Origin: Setaria digitata
Lineage: Eukaryota > Nematoda > Chromadorea > Rhabditida > Setariidae
Length of the DNA stretch: 21,442 nt
Assembly: GCA_003640385.1 (NCBI GenBank)
Contig: RCAB01000759.1
Span: 1-21,442, forward strand
Reading direction: 5' to 3'
The notes under the pieces were generated by a model that made no database searches, was not told the DNA's origin, and saw nothing but the letters and a program-made list of their open reading frames with translations. This document shows positions 11,483-21,235 of this stretch, one piece after another (positions within the stretch are counted from its first letter, which is position 1; every line of letters begins with the position of its first letter). Made by a program: the position numbers and the translations under genes.

Positions 11483-13130
11483 TTAACCATAAATGCCCGG
11501 AGCAACACTGATGATATCTTTTTCAGTGATATTTAACAGTTCACGTTTTCCAGCATCAATTTGTTCGACTCTGTGCATATATTCCGTAACAGGTTCAGCA
11601 TTTTCATCACTTTCTATCAACTTCTTTAAGTCACCCTAAAAGTTGTACAAATTCGGATACTTTTGTCTCGAACGAAAAATTCCAATACAATTACTGGACT
11701 AAGATGCAGACTCACATAGTGCATGTGAACTTCATCGTTTCGAAGCTTACCGTATAATATGTCTGGCACACTAGTTCAAATAGTTTTCGAGTTCTACTCA
11801 TTAGAGGCTTTTGCTGGATATGACGAGCCATGCCCATCATACTACCAATATGCAGATCCGGCAGCTTTCTCAACATTTCCAAAAATTTCATTGTTAGCTA
11901 AAGAAAAAAATTGCATTTTATATTTATGTGATCATTGAATTTCAAACCAGTAAGTCTTCTCAAAACGAATCACTGCTCATCAGAAAAGACAGTATATTAT
12001 TACATAAGTTCTTCCAAAAGTTATACGCGATATCAATAATTAGATTACTCCCGTTAAACCACTTATTCTTATACCAGTAAAAATTTGTGTAGAAAAAGTT
12101 TTCACTTCAGATATATTAAATATTTACATGAATTCGTGCAACATCTCGTCTCCTTCGATAACAATCAAACGCCCTCTCCATACACCATTCATTCTATAAT
12201 GAAAAGTAATTTTCAAGAAGTTTAAATTTAACAAAATATATCCTGCATTTGTTTTCTACAGAAAACTTAGTAACAGTTTACTGGAGTCCAAGGAAGCGAA
12301 CGTGGATCTCCAAACAACAGCACGCTGTCTTCAACTTTTTCCTGTGGTGGCGGTTTCAATCTTTCCCTAAAAACAAATACAAGTGAAGGTAAATAACAAT
12401 AAAAATAAACGAAAATAAAGGCCACGATAAATCAAAACGATAAGCTCAGCCAAATATAAAACGCCTGTATCTAAATGACATTTTCCGTAAGATTACCGTA
12501 AAAATGAAAAACCATACAAACCATATAACCATACAAATCAACTCCTCACCGAAAAATTCATAAAATCACAGTGGTCACTTTAATATTTAAGGAAATCAAG
12601 AAAAAAATATGATACTTGTGTCATAATTACAGTGAAAATCAACTAACCACACTGTTTTGATAGCATTAATCTCGGAATCGCAAGCATAATCTTCCCGACA
12701 AATTCGATCGTATTCATGCTGGAATGATGCATCAAAATGATCATTTTCAATGAGGATTGGTAAGCGTGGTCGGAACACATACTTCGATCTTATTTCTTCT
12801 TCTTGCTCACTCTTTTTCTCTTTCTCATATTGCAGCTTATCATTAACTGCGTAACTTGATTTATGTCGGCAGCACTGCTGTACGGTTTTTAAATGCCGAT
12901 ACAGAGCACCTGGAAACCCATCTACAATTAATTTTTTTGAAGTCTAAACTCAATTTCGGGTTATGAAAATCATGATTATGAAACATATAATTTTCAAAAT
13001 CTTCATGTCAGAAAAACTATCTTTTAATTTCACATCGATAAATATTTCTTTCAATCTGATGTATAAACATCTACAGTATAAAAATATCAATGTTTAGAAC
13101 TGTACCAAATATTCGAACCCTCAAGGTCAT
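11483..13130 (-). CDS. Six-exon gene, unknown protein with mitochondrial-type N-terminus
   Basis: Six exons chain in frame on the minus strand: 13106-13130, 12648-12921, 12282-12366, 12128-12193, 11751-11897 and 11483-11635. They total 750 nt and give 249 residues. All five introns are GT-AG with T-rich acceptors, and phases match at every junction. The N-terminus (MTLRVRIFDGFPGALYRHLK, then KTVQQCCRHKSS) is basic, hydroxylated and poor in acids, as in a mitochondrial presequence. Residues 32-60 are charged and helical. Residues 121-170 hold the most distinctive stretch, with PRSLPWTPNEWC, the basic run CYRRRRDVARIH and FLEMLRKLPDLHIG. No catalytic motif or membrane segment is visible. I do not recognise the family. 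A mitochondrial ribosome or assembly component would fit the look of the sequence but is only a guess. Exon structure is much better supported than function. Confidence 0.82.
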
Positions 13131-13152
13131 TCCTTCATTATGAACTGCAAAC
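13131..13152 (-). promoter_or_regulatory. Likely trans-splice acceptor and short 5' UTR with overlapping uORF
   Basis: TCTGTTTGCAG ends at 13145, leaving a 14-nt leader before ATG 13130. No upstream donor or exon is evident, so a spliced-leader addition site is plausible for a nematode. The leader contains an out-of-frame ATG whose three-codon uORF ends in a TGA overlapping the main start as ATGA. Confidence 0.4.
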
Positions 13153-14334
13153 AGAATTAGTACCACCTGAAATACAACAGCATAAAAATAACGTCAAAAA
13201 ACTGCTAAATGATTCTCAATATATGGAAAAGAATCCATGTAAGAAAAAATTTTTAAAATCTTATCCAATTAATAAGAAATCAAACTACCCTAAAGTTTAT
13301 ACTACAACTAAAAATCACTACGAAGGCTTATACAACGTAACAATTGAAGATATACTACTTAACGCAGGGATGGCCACATTTGAATGAGTCTCACGCTAAA
13401 TCAGAGATAAATTTTTATATAAATATCCTGACTGTATGCAAAAGAAACCTTCTCTGCAACATATCGAAATGAAATTTTCTATCCAAATATTGTGAAGGAA
13501 GAAATAAAGCCACTTTTGATTTATTTAGAAATGAAACAAAAACCAAGGGATATATGACATGATTAACACCAATTCTATGCCAGGTGAAAAATCACAAAAT
13601 AAGTTTCTTTTTTATCCGTGCTTAGATCAAAAAAAAAACAGGAAAGAACCACAAATATTTAAGATACTCATAACATTTCAATAGTAAATAAAATAAAACG
13701 AACCAGAAATCATCACTGCATCATCAAAAGCAACTAAAGGGTCTTGTTAAAAGCAGGCCCCGCTATAAAAACAAAGATTCATAAAAATACCCCGAAAAAA
13801 AAAGCACAAAAGCAAACAAAACAGGGTGGATGACCAGAAAATCGGCAAACAAACCATCACAATTGATGATGGAATCCCGAATTAATAGGGTCAAAAGAAA
13901 TGGAAAGATTTCGCTCGATTTAGAATCGTCCATATCATATTAACGATTCTTGAAGTAGAAAGATAAATGGCTTAGCCTACTTCTAATAACACCTTCCTGC
14001 ATTGCAATCAGTAAAATCATGAAAAAAAGAAATTTTTTTCTTTACAAAATACATACAGAAAGCATAAAGCTATTTCATCATAGAGCAAGCGACAATTTTG
14101 ACAGCAGGAACTAGATCATACACCCGTCAAAAAACAACAAACTCAATACTTCCAGAAAAAACAGTCTAAATTTCCAGGGAAACAATTTTCTGTTTCAGTA
14201 CTCAATATAAAAAAAAAAAGAAATAATAACTGCTGACAAATTATATCAATGAAAAGTAGGCCTAGAGAACACTTTACAGAAAGAAATCATTTCTTTTTCA
14301 TAATATATCATAGTGATATGCATTTACCGAGCTG
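13153..14334. other. Intergenic between odr-4 homologue and downstream gene
   Basis: About 1.2 kb with no ORF of note on either strand, only poly-A runs. It should carry the 3' UTR of the ODR-4 gene and, if the genes are not an operon, the promoter of the next gene. No promoter element can be named from sequence alone. Confidence 0.5.
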
Positions 14335-17300
14335 CTAAGAAGATATCGTTCTCAATAGAAGATAAATGGAAAAGGATAACAAGGCAACAATTGCTGCAAT
14401 CAGAAAATAGTAATTTGTTGATGCTACTTCACCAGCTTTATGTATTGGAGGCAACATAACGGAGCTCAAACTCGATGTCGATGAACTAGATCGTTCTACT
14501 CGACTAGGCCTGTCGTCTTCGTTCAACATATTTAACAAATCGCTTCCATCCAAGTGACGTTCGCTACTAACATCAATGTTATCTAAATATTTATCAAGCA
14601 CTCGAATGTACTGAAATAATGATAATGAGTATAGATGACTACAGATAATAAGCAGGAAAAAAATCATTTATTTGAAAGGTCTAAAAGCGTTGTTCATTTC
14701 AAAACCCAAGTTATTTAGCAGAATATAATTTAAGTCAAGTTAAAAAAAAAGAAAGACCGCAAAGAATGCTCCCACCTTCAGTAATGTTTAGAGACAAAAA
14801 TTCAGCAAAAGACTGCTGCGCATCATTCGCCGTATCACTTTCAAAGAGGTAATCCGTAAAAACGACTGCCCGTTGACTAGGTAATGAAACATATGCAGCA
14901 CGAGGTAATTGATGTACCGCTAACCGATCCTTTGGCTCATCTTCGATTACATCCGTACTTTCGTAATGAAGTTCTTTAAAATGCATGAAGATTGAATCAC
15001 AAATGATTTATTGAAAGAAATAATTAAACATCACGAAATTCCACCAGAAATTCATATATATATTATGAAATCTTCAGTATATATATATATATATACTGAA
15101 GATTATAGACTATATATATATATATATATGTATATATAGTATATATATATATATATATATACTGAAGACTTCATAATTTTACCGAACCTAAGGATTCAGC
15201 ATTTATTTCATGAAAAATATCATGAAAAACCCACCAGCTCTACTACACAACGACCGTATTATATGCTCCTTAACAGCATCAACTGCCTGACCAACAGTGG
15301 CTTTACTAGGTACTGCTGCTTTTGCAACGATATCCACGATCAAATCAGTGATGCAGAATGAGGATACATTCTCATTATCCAAATCTTGTTTTTCTCCTAA
15401 AAACTCATCACATGTGACGAAATCTAAACCAATATTTTTAGTTCTCATATTAGTCTAGCAACTTTCCCGTTTGAACTACTATGCATTTGCTCATTCTTTC
15501 CTATGGATAGGAGTGGATTATTTGCATCGTACCCTCTTTCCAAATAACTATAATAATTAAAAAATTAAAAGCAAGCAACATGAGTTATTTTGAATTTTTG
15601 ATGAGACGGTACCTGCATTTAAAAATATTTCGATATCAAACGTATTCGGGCCCCGATTTTTCCGATCTCGAGGTCTTAATAGTTCACCTCGTGGTCGTGA
15701 CAAGCCGTTCACTAATGCTACATCTGTTTCCAAAAGCTGGAATAAGGTTTATTATTTAAATAATTTCGGATTTACTCTCACAGCAGCAGCCAGCTTTTGG
15801 AGTTGTATTATTATTTTTTTTTTTTTTATTCTGTCGTTTCGAAATTAGAATTTTTGGCGAAAATAAAATTAGTTAAAGAAAAATAATGTACACATTCAGT
15901 CCACTGATATATTGCACTTGTAAATTGTTTGTGGAAATCCCAGACACCATCCGACAAAGGTTGTGATAACCGAAAAGCAGCAGATGATTCTAAGCGTATC
16001 CATTCCAGCTACAATAAGCAGTATGTGACTAGCTGTTATGTTCGCCTTGATATACAAATAATGTATGATATATAATTAACCAACTATAGTATACGGCTGA
16101 AAATAATATCTAAGAAATAAAATACAAAATATATCACTTAAACACTGATCTAAAGAATTACCAAACAGTAAACTTGACAAATTATGCTTCATTATGCTCT
16201 TCCCTCATGGCCTATTACTTTTAATATACATGCATCAAATTGGTATACACCAACTTGAAACAAAAGAAAAAAAAAAGAATAACTATAAGAATGTCATGCA
16301 AAATTCTAATCCCGAACTGGATGAGAACTAAAGATACCTACCTGACTAAAGCTCACTTTAGTTTGTGAGCCAGCAGCACCTTTCCGACTGCAATCAACAA
16401 TACAGCCAAACGGCTTTCCCAATGGTGTTTCAATTCCAATTAATGCCTCAAATTCATAATTCCTTTATAAAAAATTATCGGAGCTGGCAGGATATCAATT
16501 CCACACATTTGAAATGAGAAATAATTTCTCCATCCCAAATCAAAACACCTCGCTTCTTCGCATGCTTAACTGCTAAAAACCATATGGAAGACTTTATAAT
16601 AGCCAAATTAAACGTTAAAGAAAATTGAAATGCACTAAGTTATTGTCAATGGACTTGATGTTTAGAGAACTGAGAGCATTATGATGGACTGCTATCTCGG
16701 AAAGTGCTCGAACAAGCATTCCTCGAACTTGTGCCGACTGTAGTGAGATTTTTGAATCCGCTAACCACAATAAGCCTAAAAAGAAGAAAAAAAGAACCGG
16801 TTTCAAAGCAAGAACTGAGCAGGTTGAAACGAATTTTAGTAAACTGATGTAGTTTGAGGTCAGAAATTCATCAAAAAATAAACTATTTCAGAAAGAAGTG
16901 CGGATATATTCGTTGCTGCACTAGCAAAAATATATACCAACTATAGTTGTGCCTCCTGGAAGAAATCTTAAAACACGCGATCCAATATCACTGATCCAGT
17001 CAGTATCCATCAGTCTCGAATGTTTATCGCCTGTCTGTAGAATACACTTCAAAAATGGTTCTTCATCAAATTAAAAATAATCAAAAAGATACCATAGCAA
17101 GAGGGTTCCTAGCTTTCAGTTACCAGTATAGCATTCTCTTTCAGACAACCAAATAAAAAAGCAGCGAAGAATGAACCTATGAATGATCCTTCTCAGGCAG
17201 AAAAAGCAGAAAAAATATTACCTCATCCTGCGCGCTATCAGGGTGAACACACATTGCAATGTGTGCCACATGAAAGTCATCATCCATTTTGGAACCAATT

Positions 17301-17404
17301 AAAAACCCAGCACTACCACCGACTCCATATTTTCTTTGCTTATCGCAATGTTCTCGTATGTAGGAATCCAATAGACAATCCAAACATTTATCCAGTAGAA
17401 TCAT
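14335..17404 (-). CDS. odr-4: ODR-4 homologue (ER tail-anchored receptor-trafficking factor)
   Basis: ODR-4 proteins sit in the ER membrane, promote export of odorant receptors/GPCRs to cilia, and bind the UFM1 protease UfSP2 (ODR-8). Ten exons are modelled: 17222-17404, 16938-17034, 16671-16775, 16505-16572, 16342-16446, 15892-16008, 15613-15736, 15235-15423, 14776-14973 and 14335-14600 (1452 nt, 483 residues; family members are about 450). Family landmarks in order: GVGGSAGFLIGSKM (residues 27-40), RFLPGGTTIVG (84-94), QAVDAVKEHIIRSL (312-325) and LPRAAYVSLPSQRAVVFTDY (352-371). The C-terminus has an S/T-rich linker and one hydrophobic helix (about 460-478, YFLIAAIVALLSFSIYLLL) followed by a seven-residue tail, typical of a tail anchor. 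ATG 17404 was chosen because it aligns with the family start. Two junctions are uncertain: exon 3 to 4 (weak donor GTTCTC), and the start of exon 10, where a frame-breaking TTTCAG lies 10 nt upstream. Confidence 0.9.
15062..15177. repeat. AT-rich inverted repeat inside an odr-4 intron
   Basis: The intron between 15235 and 14973 holds nested palindromes. The outer arms are ATTATGAAATCTTCAG followed by TA repeats at 15062, and its reverse complement ending at 15177, with one mismatch over about 23 nt. An inner perfect palindrome, AATCTTCAG plus (TA)n plus CTGAAGATT, spans 15069-15104. The RNA could form a long hairpin, and the DNA could extrude as a cruciform. It may be a small MITE-like element or a self-expanded TA tract. 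Confidence 0.85.
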
Positions 17405-17470
17405 TACGAAACTTACAGCAATGATATTTGCATTTACAACATTTGCTTGTAAGGACTGCTGAAAAATGCC
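17405..17470 (-). promoter_or_regulatory. Splice acceptor upstream of the odr-4 start
   Basis: TTTGCAG and then TTTTTCAG occur in tandem, the latter ending at 17459. This leaves 54 nt before the ATG at 17404. It could be the spliced-leader acceptor of odr-4. The 54 nt are also open in frame with ODR-4, so it could instead be an ordinary acceptor joining an upstream coding exon. Confidence 0.45.
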
Positions 17471-17508
17471 TGCAAAATTTATTAAATCAAATATTAGAAA
17501 TGACTAAC

Positions 17509-17964
17509 CTCGTTCCAGAATTGCCCGTGATACAATCTACCTGTGTAATATAATGCCTGTTTCACATCTAATTCACCTGCGCTTAAACAAAAACATTTCC
17601 ACTGTTCTCAATACTTTATGCCGGTTATTGAGTTACACCGAACATTATCTATTCTAATTTTCAACTGACAGAAATATTTATTTCACAGGATCAAAAGCAA
17701 CCATGGATAACACTGTACAGTATTTTACATATTCAATGCTTGGAATTATGAAGCATTTAAAAAATGAATGAGGAATATCACCAACAGTAATGAATTACTG
17801 ATTTAAGATATATAAGAAAATGAAGACCACAAAAAATACGGCTTTGGAAGTTTCAGAACATAAGCTGTGGTATAATATTGTGAAAATACAGAAATGAAGA
17901 ACAGACCAATAATAATACAGTAGAGCACCAGTGCTCGTAATAGCCGATTTAATCTTTGCGTGTC
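17509..17964 (-). other. Two orphan exon-like segments between the RING gene and odr-4
   Basis: Segment a (17919-17964) follows TTGATTTCAG and reads DTQRLNRLLRALVLY, ending at a possible donor GTATTA. Segment b (17509-17576) follows GCGCAG, reads ELDVKQALYYTGRLYHGQ then FWNE, and ends at the good donor GTTAGT. Segment b is stop-free in this frame only. a, b and the 54-nt odr-4 leader join in one open frame (phases 1 and 0) that continues into ODR-4. They contain no in-frame ATG. If segment a is not spliced at 17919 it continues as a hydrophobic helix (ALVLYCIIIGLFFISVF). They may be 5' UTR exons of odr-4, an alternative 3' end of the RING gene, bridging exons of a read-through transcript, or partly chance. 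Confidence 0.4.
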
Positions 17965-18246
17965 CTGAAATCAAGAAAAATTTAGCAGACGACTTATCTA
18001 AAAAAAAAATTTAACAAAGATTATCAAGGCGAAAACAAAACATATTCCTACTCTATGTCATGACCAAAATCATTTTAAATCACTATGCACTGCAGTTTCC
18101 TGATATTTTAGTAGGGGAAATCAGTAACAGTGTGCACGTACTGCTTAACAAATTGTATAAAAAAAAAAAAGAAAGCATCGCATGATATTAGTAACACTGC
18201 ACATCAAAAATGCAGAAAAATGAACAATTTTGGAAAAAATTTAAAA
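17577..18246. other. Inter-gene region, RING gene to odr-4
   Basis: Apart from the orphan exon-like segment at 17919-17964, this region shows only AT-rich sequence and a poly-A run near 18001. It contains the 3' UTR of the RING gene, or its last intron if the downstream segment belongs to it. Confidence 0.45.
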
Positions 18247-19574
18247 TTACCTCCTCGCAGTCTGTCTACCGAACATGAATGCACCAATTAAACCAGCAAC
18301 AACAGTACCCACTTTGAGAAAATTCGTCCAATCGACACCTCTAGTCGGCGGTTCAAATTCACCATCATCTTTCTTAAAAAAAAAAAAGTGCCTTATTTTT
18401 CTGTAATCTGACAGCCTTATCTAAGAACTGTAAATACTTTCCACGTAGAACTATTGACAATAAATATTAAAAAGTTAAACAAACTGTAAGAGGAAGATCC
18501 AAATGGACTTACGAACTTCAATAAAAGGATTTTTCTTTCCAAAAAAAAAAAGTGACTAACTTCGTAACTTTGTGCAGGTGCAGCAGGTCTTGGGTTTTCA
18601 CAGTAGCTCACCATTCCCTTACCATAAATTGGAATGATCTAAATTGAAAAAAAATGGAAAGAAGCAGAAGTGACGAAGAATTATTATATATATTCAGCAG
18701 AATTTCAAGAAATTATTAGTTTACCGAATGAACGAAACAAGATTTTATCGAAGTCCCTCAAAATTTAGAAGATAACAAATGCTATCAGTTTCAGAGGAAT
18801 ACGCCATTTCCCAAACAAAAATATACATAAAAAAAGACTGACACGCCAAATATATATTGAATTCAGAGAATGAATAATAACATATAGAATCGCAGCCATA
18901 AAAAGATGATGAGGAAAAACAAAACTTTGCTTTCTAATAAAATTAAGTTTTTTTGCAACTATTAAGGTAGTTTTTGGGCAAAAATTTCTCCCTTAATAAT
19001 TCCGTAAACATTAAACTTTACGAAGATATCTGAACCGTTTCATGTTATATTACTAACATTTCTATATAACATTTCTATGGAAGAATGCTAACACACATTG
19101 CCATCTCGTACACGTCTTTTACAGATAGGACATTGTTTCTCACATTTCGCATACTTGCTTAACCATTCATCGATACATTCCCAGCAATAAAAATGGCCGC
19201 AACTCAGAACAACCGGGTTCACAGCTTCCTTATAGCAGATACTGCATTCGTACCTAAAAGCCTACAAATAATAAGCGCAAATGAGTAACTAAAACAACTG
19301 ATAACAAAGATTTGAGCTTGGAATCAAATAAAAATCCCCAACATACGGTCCTAATGTCATGCGTCAATGGAACAACGATGCTCCTCAGAATTTCTAAATC
19401 TTCAAAAGCAAAATTACACCATGACTTCAATAACCGTCAAAGAGAAGTGTTTAAACAAAGACTACATCATAATTTGTAATTTTTCAGGTCAGTAATTAAC
19501 CTTGAATCATCTTCACCAACATCGTCACATATTGATTCGTTATATCGTTCTCGGTGTTTTTCAAACGTTGCCAT
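18247..19574 (-). CDS. RNF5/RNF185-like RING E3 ubiquitin ligase, ER membrane
   Basis: Family members are ER-anchored ubiquitin ligases acting in ER-associated degradation. Five exons are modelled: 19501-19574, 19347-19383, 19097-19261, 18561-18638 and 18247-18372 (480 nt, 159 residues). The RING-HC finger is complete, with zinc ligands C43, C46, C58, H60, C63, C66, C81 and C84 (spacing C-x2-C-x11-C-x-H-x2-C-x2-C-x14-C-x2-C). It is followed by IIPIYGKG (residues 93-100) and a proline-rich stretch, matching the VVPLYGRG...P-rich pattern after the finger in RNF5 and RNF185. The last exon ends with a short hydrophobic segment (about 139-153) and the basic tail RQTARR. At 159 residues it is shorter than RNF5 (about 180). 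Exon 2 uses a weak acceptor (TTCTGAG), so residues 25-37 are the least certain. An alternative C-terminus from downstream exons is possible. Confidence 0.86.
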
Positions 19575-19592
19575 CAATAATACTAAAACAAT
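19575..19592 (-). promoter_or_regulatory. Likely trans-splice acceptor of the RING gene
   Basis: TTGTTTTAG ends at 19583, only 8 nt before ATG 19574. Such a short leader directly behind a consensus acceptor, with no upstream exon, is the usual look of a nematode spliced-leader site. Confidence 0.5.
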
Positions 19593-19979
19593 CACTTATC
19601 TTTGATGAGAACCTATGCTCAAATTTGAATTGATTAATTCTAAAATTTTTGAAAGAAATAAAAACTAAAAAGAATGATCTAAATTCCGCATATCATTTAA
19701 GAATTTCAATTAACAATACTTCCTACCAGTGAAAAAATACTCCACATTATCACTTCCAAGTTTGTCTCAGATCCTAACTTTATAGAACAGATCACGTGAA
19801 ACGATACGAAGAGTAACTTACATCGTCAAATTAAACTGCAATAATTACCTCAATTCTTATCAGTCTCTACAGCCTCCCCTATCAACAAAGTCTTTTCAAC
19901 CTGCATTTCTGATTCTAGATGACTACAACATTATCCGCAGCATCTCTCGGATGATAGATGTGAAGTGGTCAACCGTTGC
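19593..19979. promoter_or_regulatory. Divergent intergenic region (possible bidirectional promoter)
   Basis: About 390 bp separates the start of the RING gene (minus) from the small plus-strand gene. It must hold the promoter of one or both. A plus-strand acceptor-like TTCTGATTCTAG ends at 19918, immediately before an out-of-frame ATG. It could be the trans-splice site of the small gene. No TATA box or other element can be assigned with confidence. Confidence 0.4.
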
Positions 19980-20184
19980 ATGCTACAACTTATGAAAGAG
20001 TTCGGTGCATTGTGGTTTCAATTGAGGAAATTGTTCTGCCATGTTTGTACTTATATGACATTGCCTAATTTCGTTGGGTGAGAGAAGTTTTATTAGTTCC
20101 TAGTTTTTAAGTATTTTTCAAACTAAGTCTTATTTTAGGAATCTTTTAAAGAAGAGGTACAAGTCCAAAAAAACAGTCGTCTAA
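19980..20184 (+). CDS. Small two-exon gene, 47-aa basic protein
   Basis: Exon 1 (19980-20077) and exon 2 (20139-20184) are joined by a 61-nt intron with donor GTGAGA and acceptor CTTATTTTAG, phase 2. The product is 47 residues. It begins MLQLMKEFGALWFQLRKLFC, continues through HVCTYMTLPNFVG and ends NLLKKRYKSKKTVV. A moderately hydrophobic aromatic N-terminal two-thirds is followed by a strongly basic tail, as in small membrane-associated or single-pass proteins. Canonical AATAAA lies 29 nt after the stop. ATG 19992 (MKEFG) is an alternative start. I do not recognise the family. The gene is below usual size cut-offs, and is supported by intron, frame and poly(A) signal together rather than by homology. 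Confidence 0.5.
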
Positions 20185-20213
20185 ACAAGGCGGTAGTTAT
20201 CAATTTGCAAGAC

Positions 20214-20219
20214 AATAAA
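20214..20219 (+). terminator. Poly(A) signal AATAAA of the small gene
   Basis: A canonical AATAAA starts 29 nt after the stop codon at 20182-20184, a normal distance for a nematode gene with a short 3' UTR. Confidence 0.5.
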
Positions 20220-21069
20220 TAGTCGCAAGGTATAGCAAGATATATTATATTTTAGGTTTTAGTGACACTTCTTGCTAATAAGTGTGTATGAAGAATCCTA
20301 AAAGATGATGAATAAAAGAAATTATAATTGTGACTAATTATAATCATAGGCATCAACGTCATAATCCATCAGATATTTTGAAACAGAATTTTGTTCCTTT
20401 GTTGTTCAAGTTCTTCTCTTCATGGCAAGAAATTGTCAGGATATTTTTTGTTTTCCAAATCATTTCTTAAATGAGCTTAAATCTCTACAATTTTTTTTTT
20501 CTCCACTCATGAAATATCTAAAAAGGCTTTTTGAAATTTCAGAACGAATAGCAATGAAGAATTTATGAGGAACCAGGTGCTTAGATAAAATTACAGTCAA
20601 AATATTAAATACGGTGAATTAATTAGAGGAACGATGGAGCTATAAAAATCTTTTTAGATAATTAATTTATTAATTTATTTTTTTCGGGATTTTCTTGCCA
20701 CAAAATACAGGTCAAAAAAATCTGTTCGATGTTTATTGTGTGGTTCAAATTCTAAATTGCCATAGTTCTAGCAATTAACAAAAAGCATTTCATTCTAGTA
20801 ATGATAGGCTTTTGAAGTTCATTGAAATTGTCTGGTTTTGAGCTATTATCCAGAGAAATGAAGGAGGATAAATTTAATGCAACCTGATGAGTCCAATCAT
20901 TTTTCTCATTTATGCTGATAACAATAATCACCGACTATCATTCTCTTTCATCGTATTTTCTGCTGAGTGATAAAGTAGTTAATTATATTCCATTTCAGTA
21001 TCCTGCTTATCCATTATTTTTATTCATTCCAACGCAATTAGTTTTAATTTCAAACAAATTCCATTCCTA
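20220..21069. other. Intergenic, no gene recognised
   Basis: AT-rich sequence with short ORFs of F/I/Y-rich composition. A further AATAAA near 20310 could be a secondary poly(A) signal for the small plus-strand gene. Nothing else is supported. Confidence 0.5.
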
Positions 21070-21075
21070 TTTATT
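21070..21075 (-). terminator. Candidate poly(A) signal for the right-edge gene
   Basis: On the minus strand this reads AATAAA, about 160 nt downstream of the stop at 21236. It is a reasonable but unproven end for that transcript. Confidence 0.35.
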
Positions 21076-21235
21076 TGGTAATATATGCAGAGCAAAATTT
21101 TAGTAAAAATGAGCAGGAAAGATTGAAAAAAAAAAACCATTGTGAAAGTTTTGCAATTATTAGATAAATACGGAAATAAATAAATAGTTCCATAAACCAG
21201 AAAACGATAATAAGCATGCAGCATTGACCTGACTG

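Noticed and set aside
18417..18614. 65-aa minus ORF starting MVSYCENPRP as a separate gene
   Set aside because: It is the end of RING exon 4 read on into the intron.
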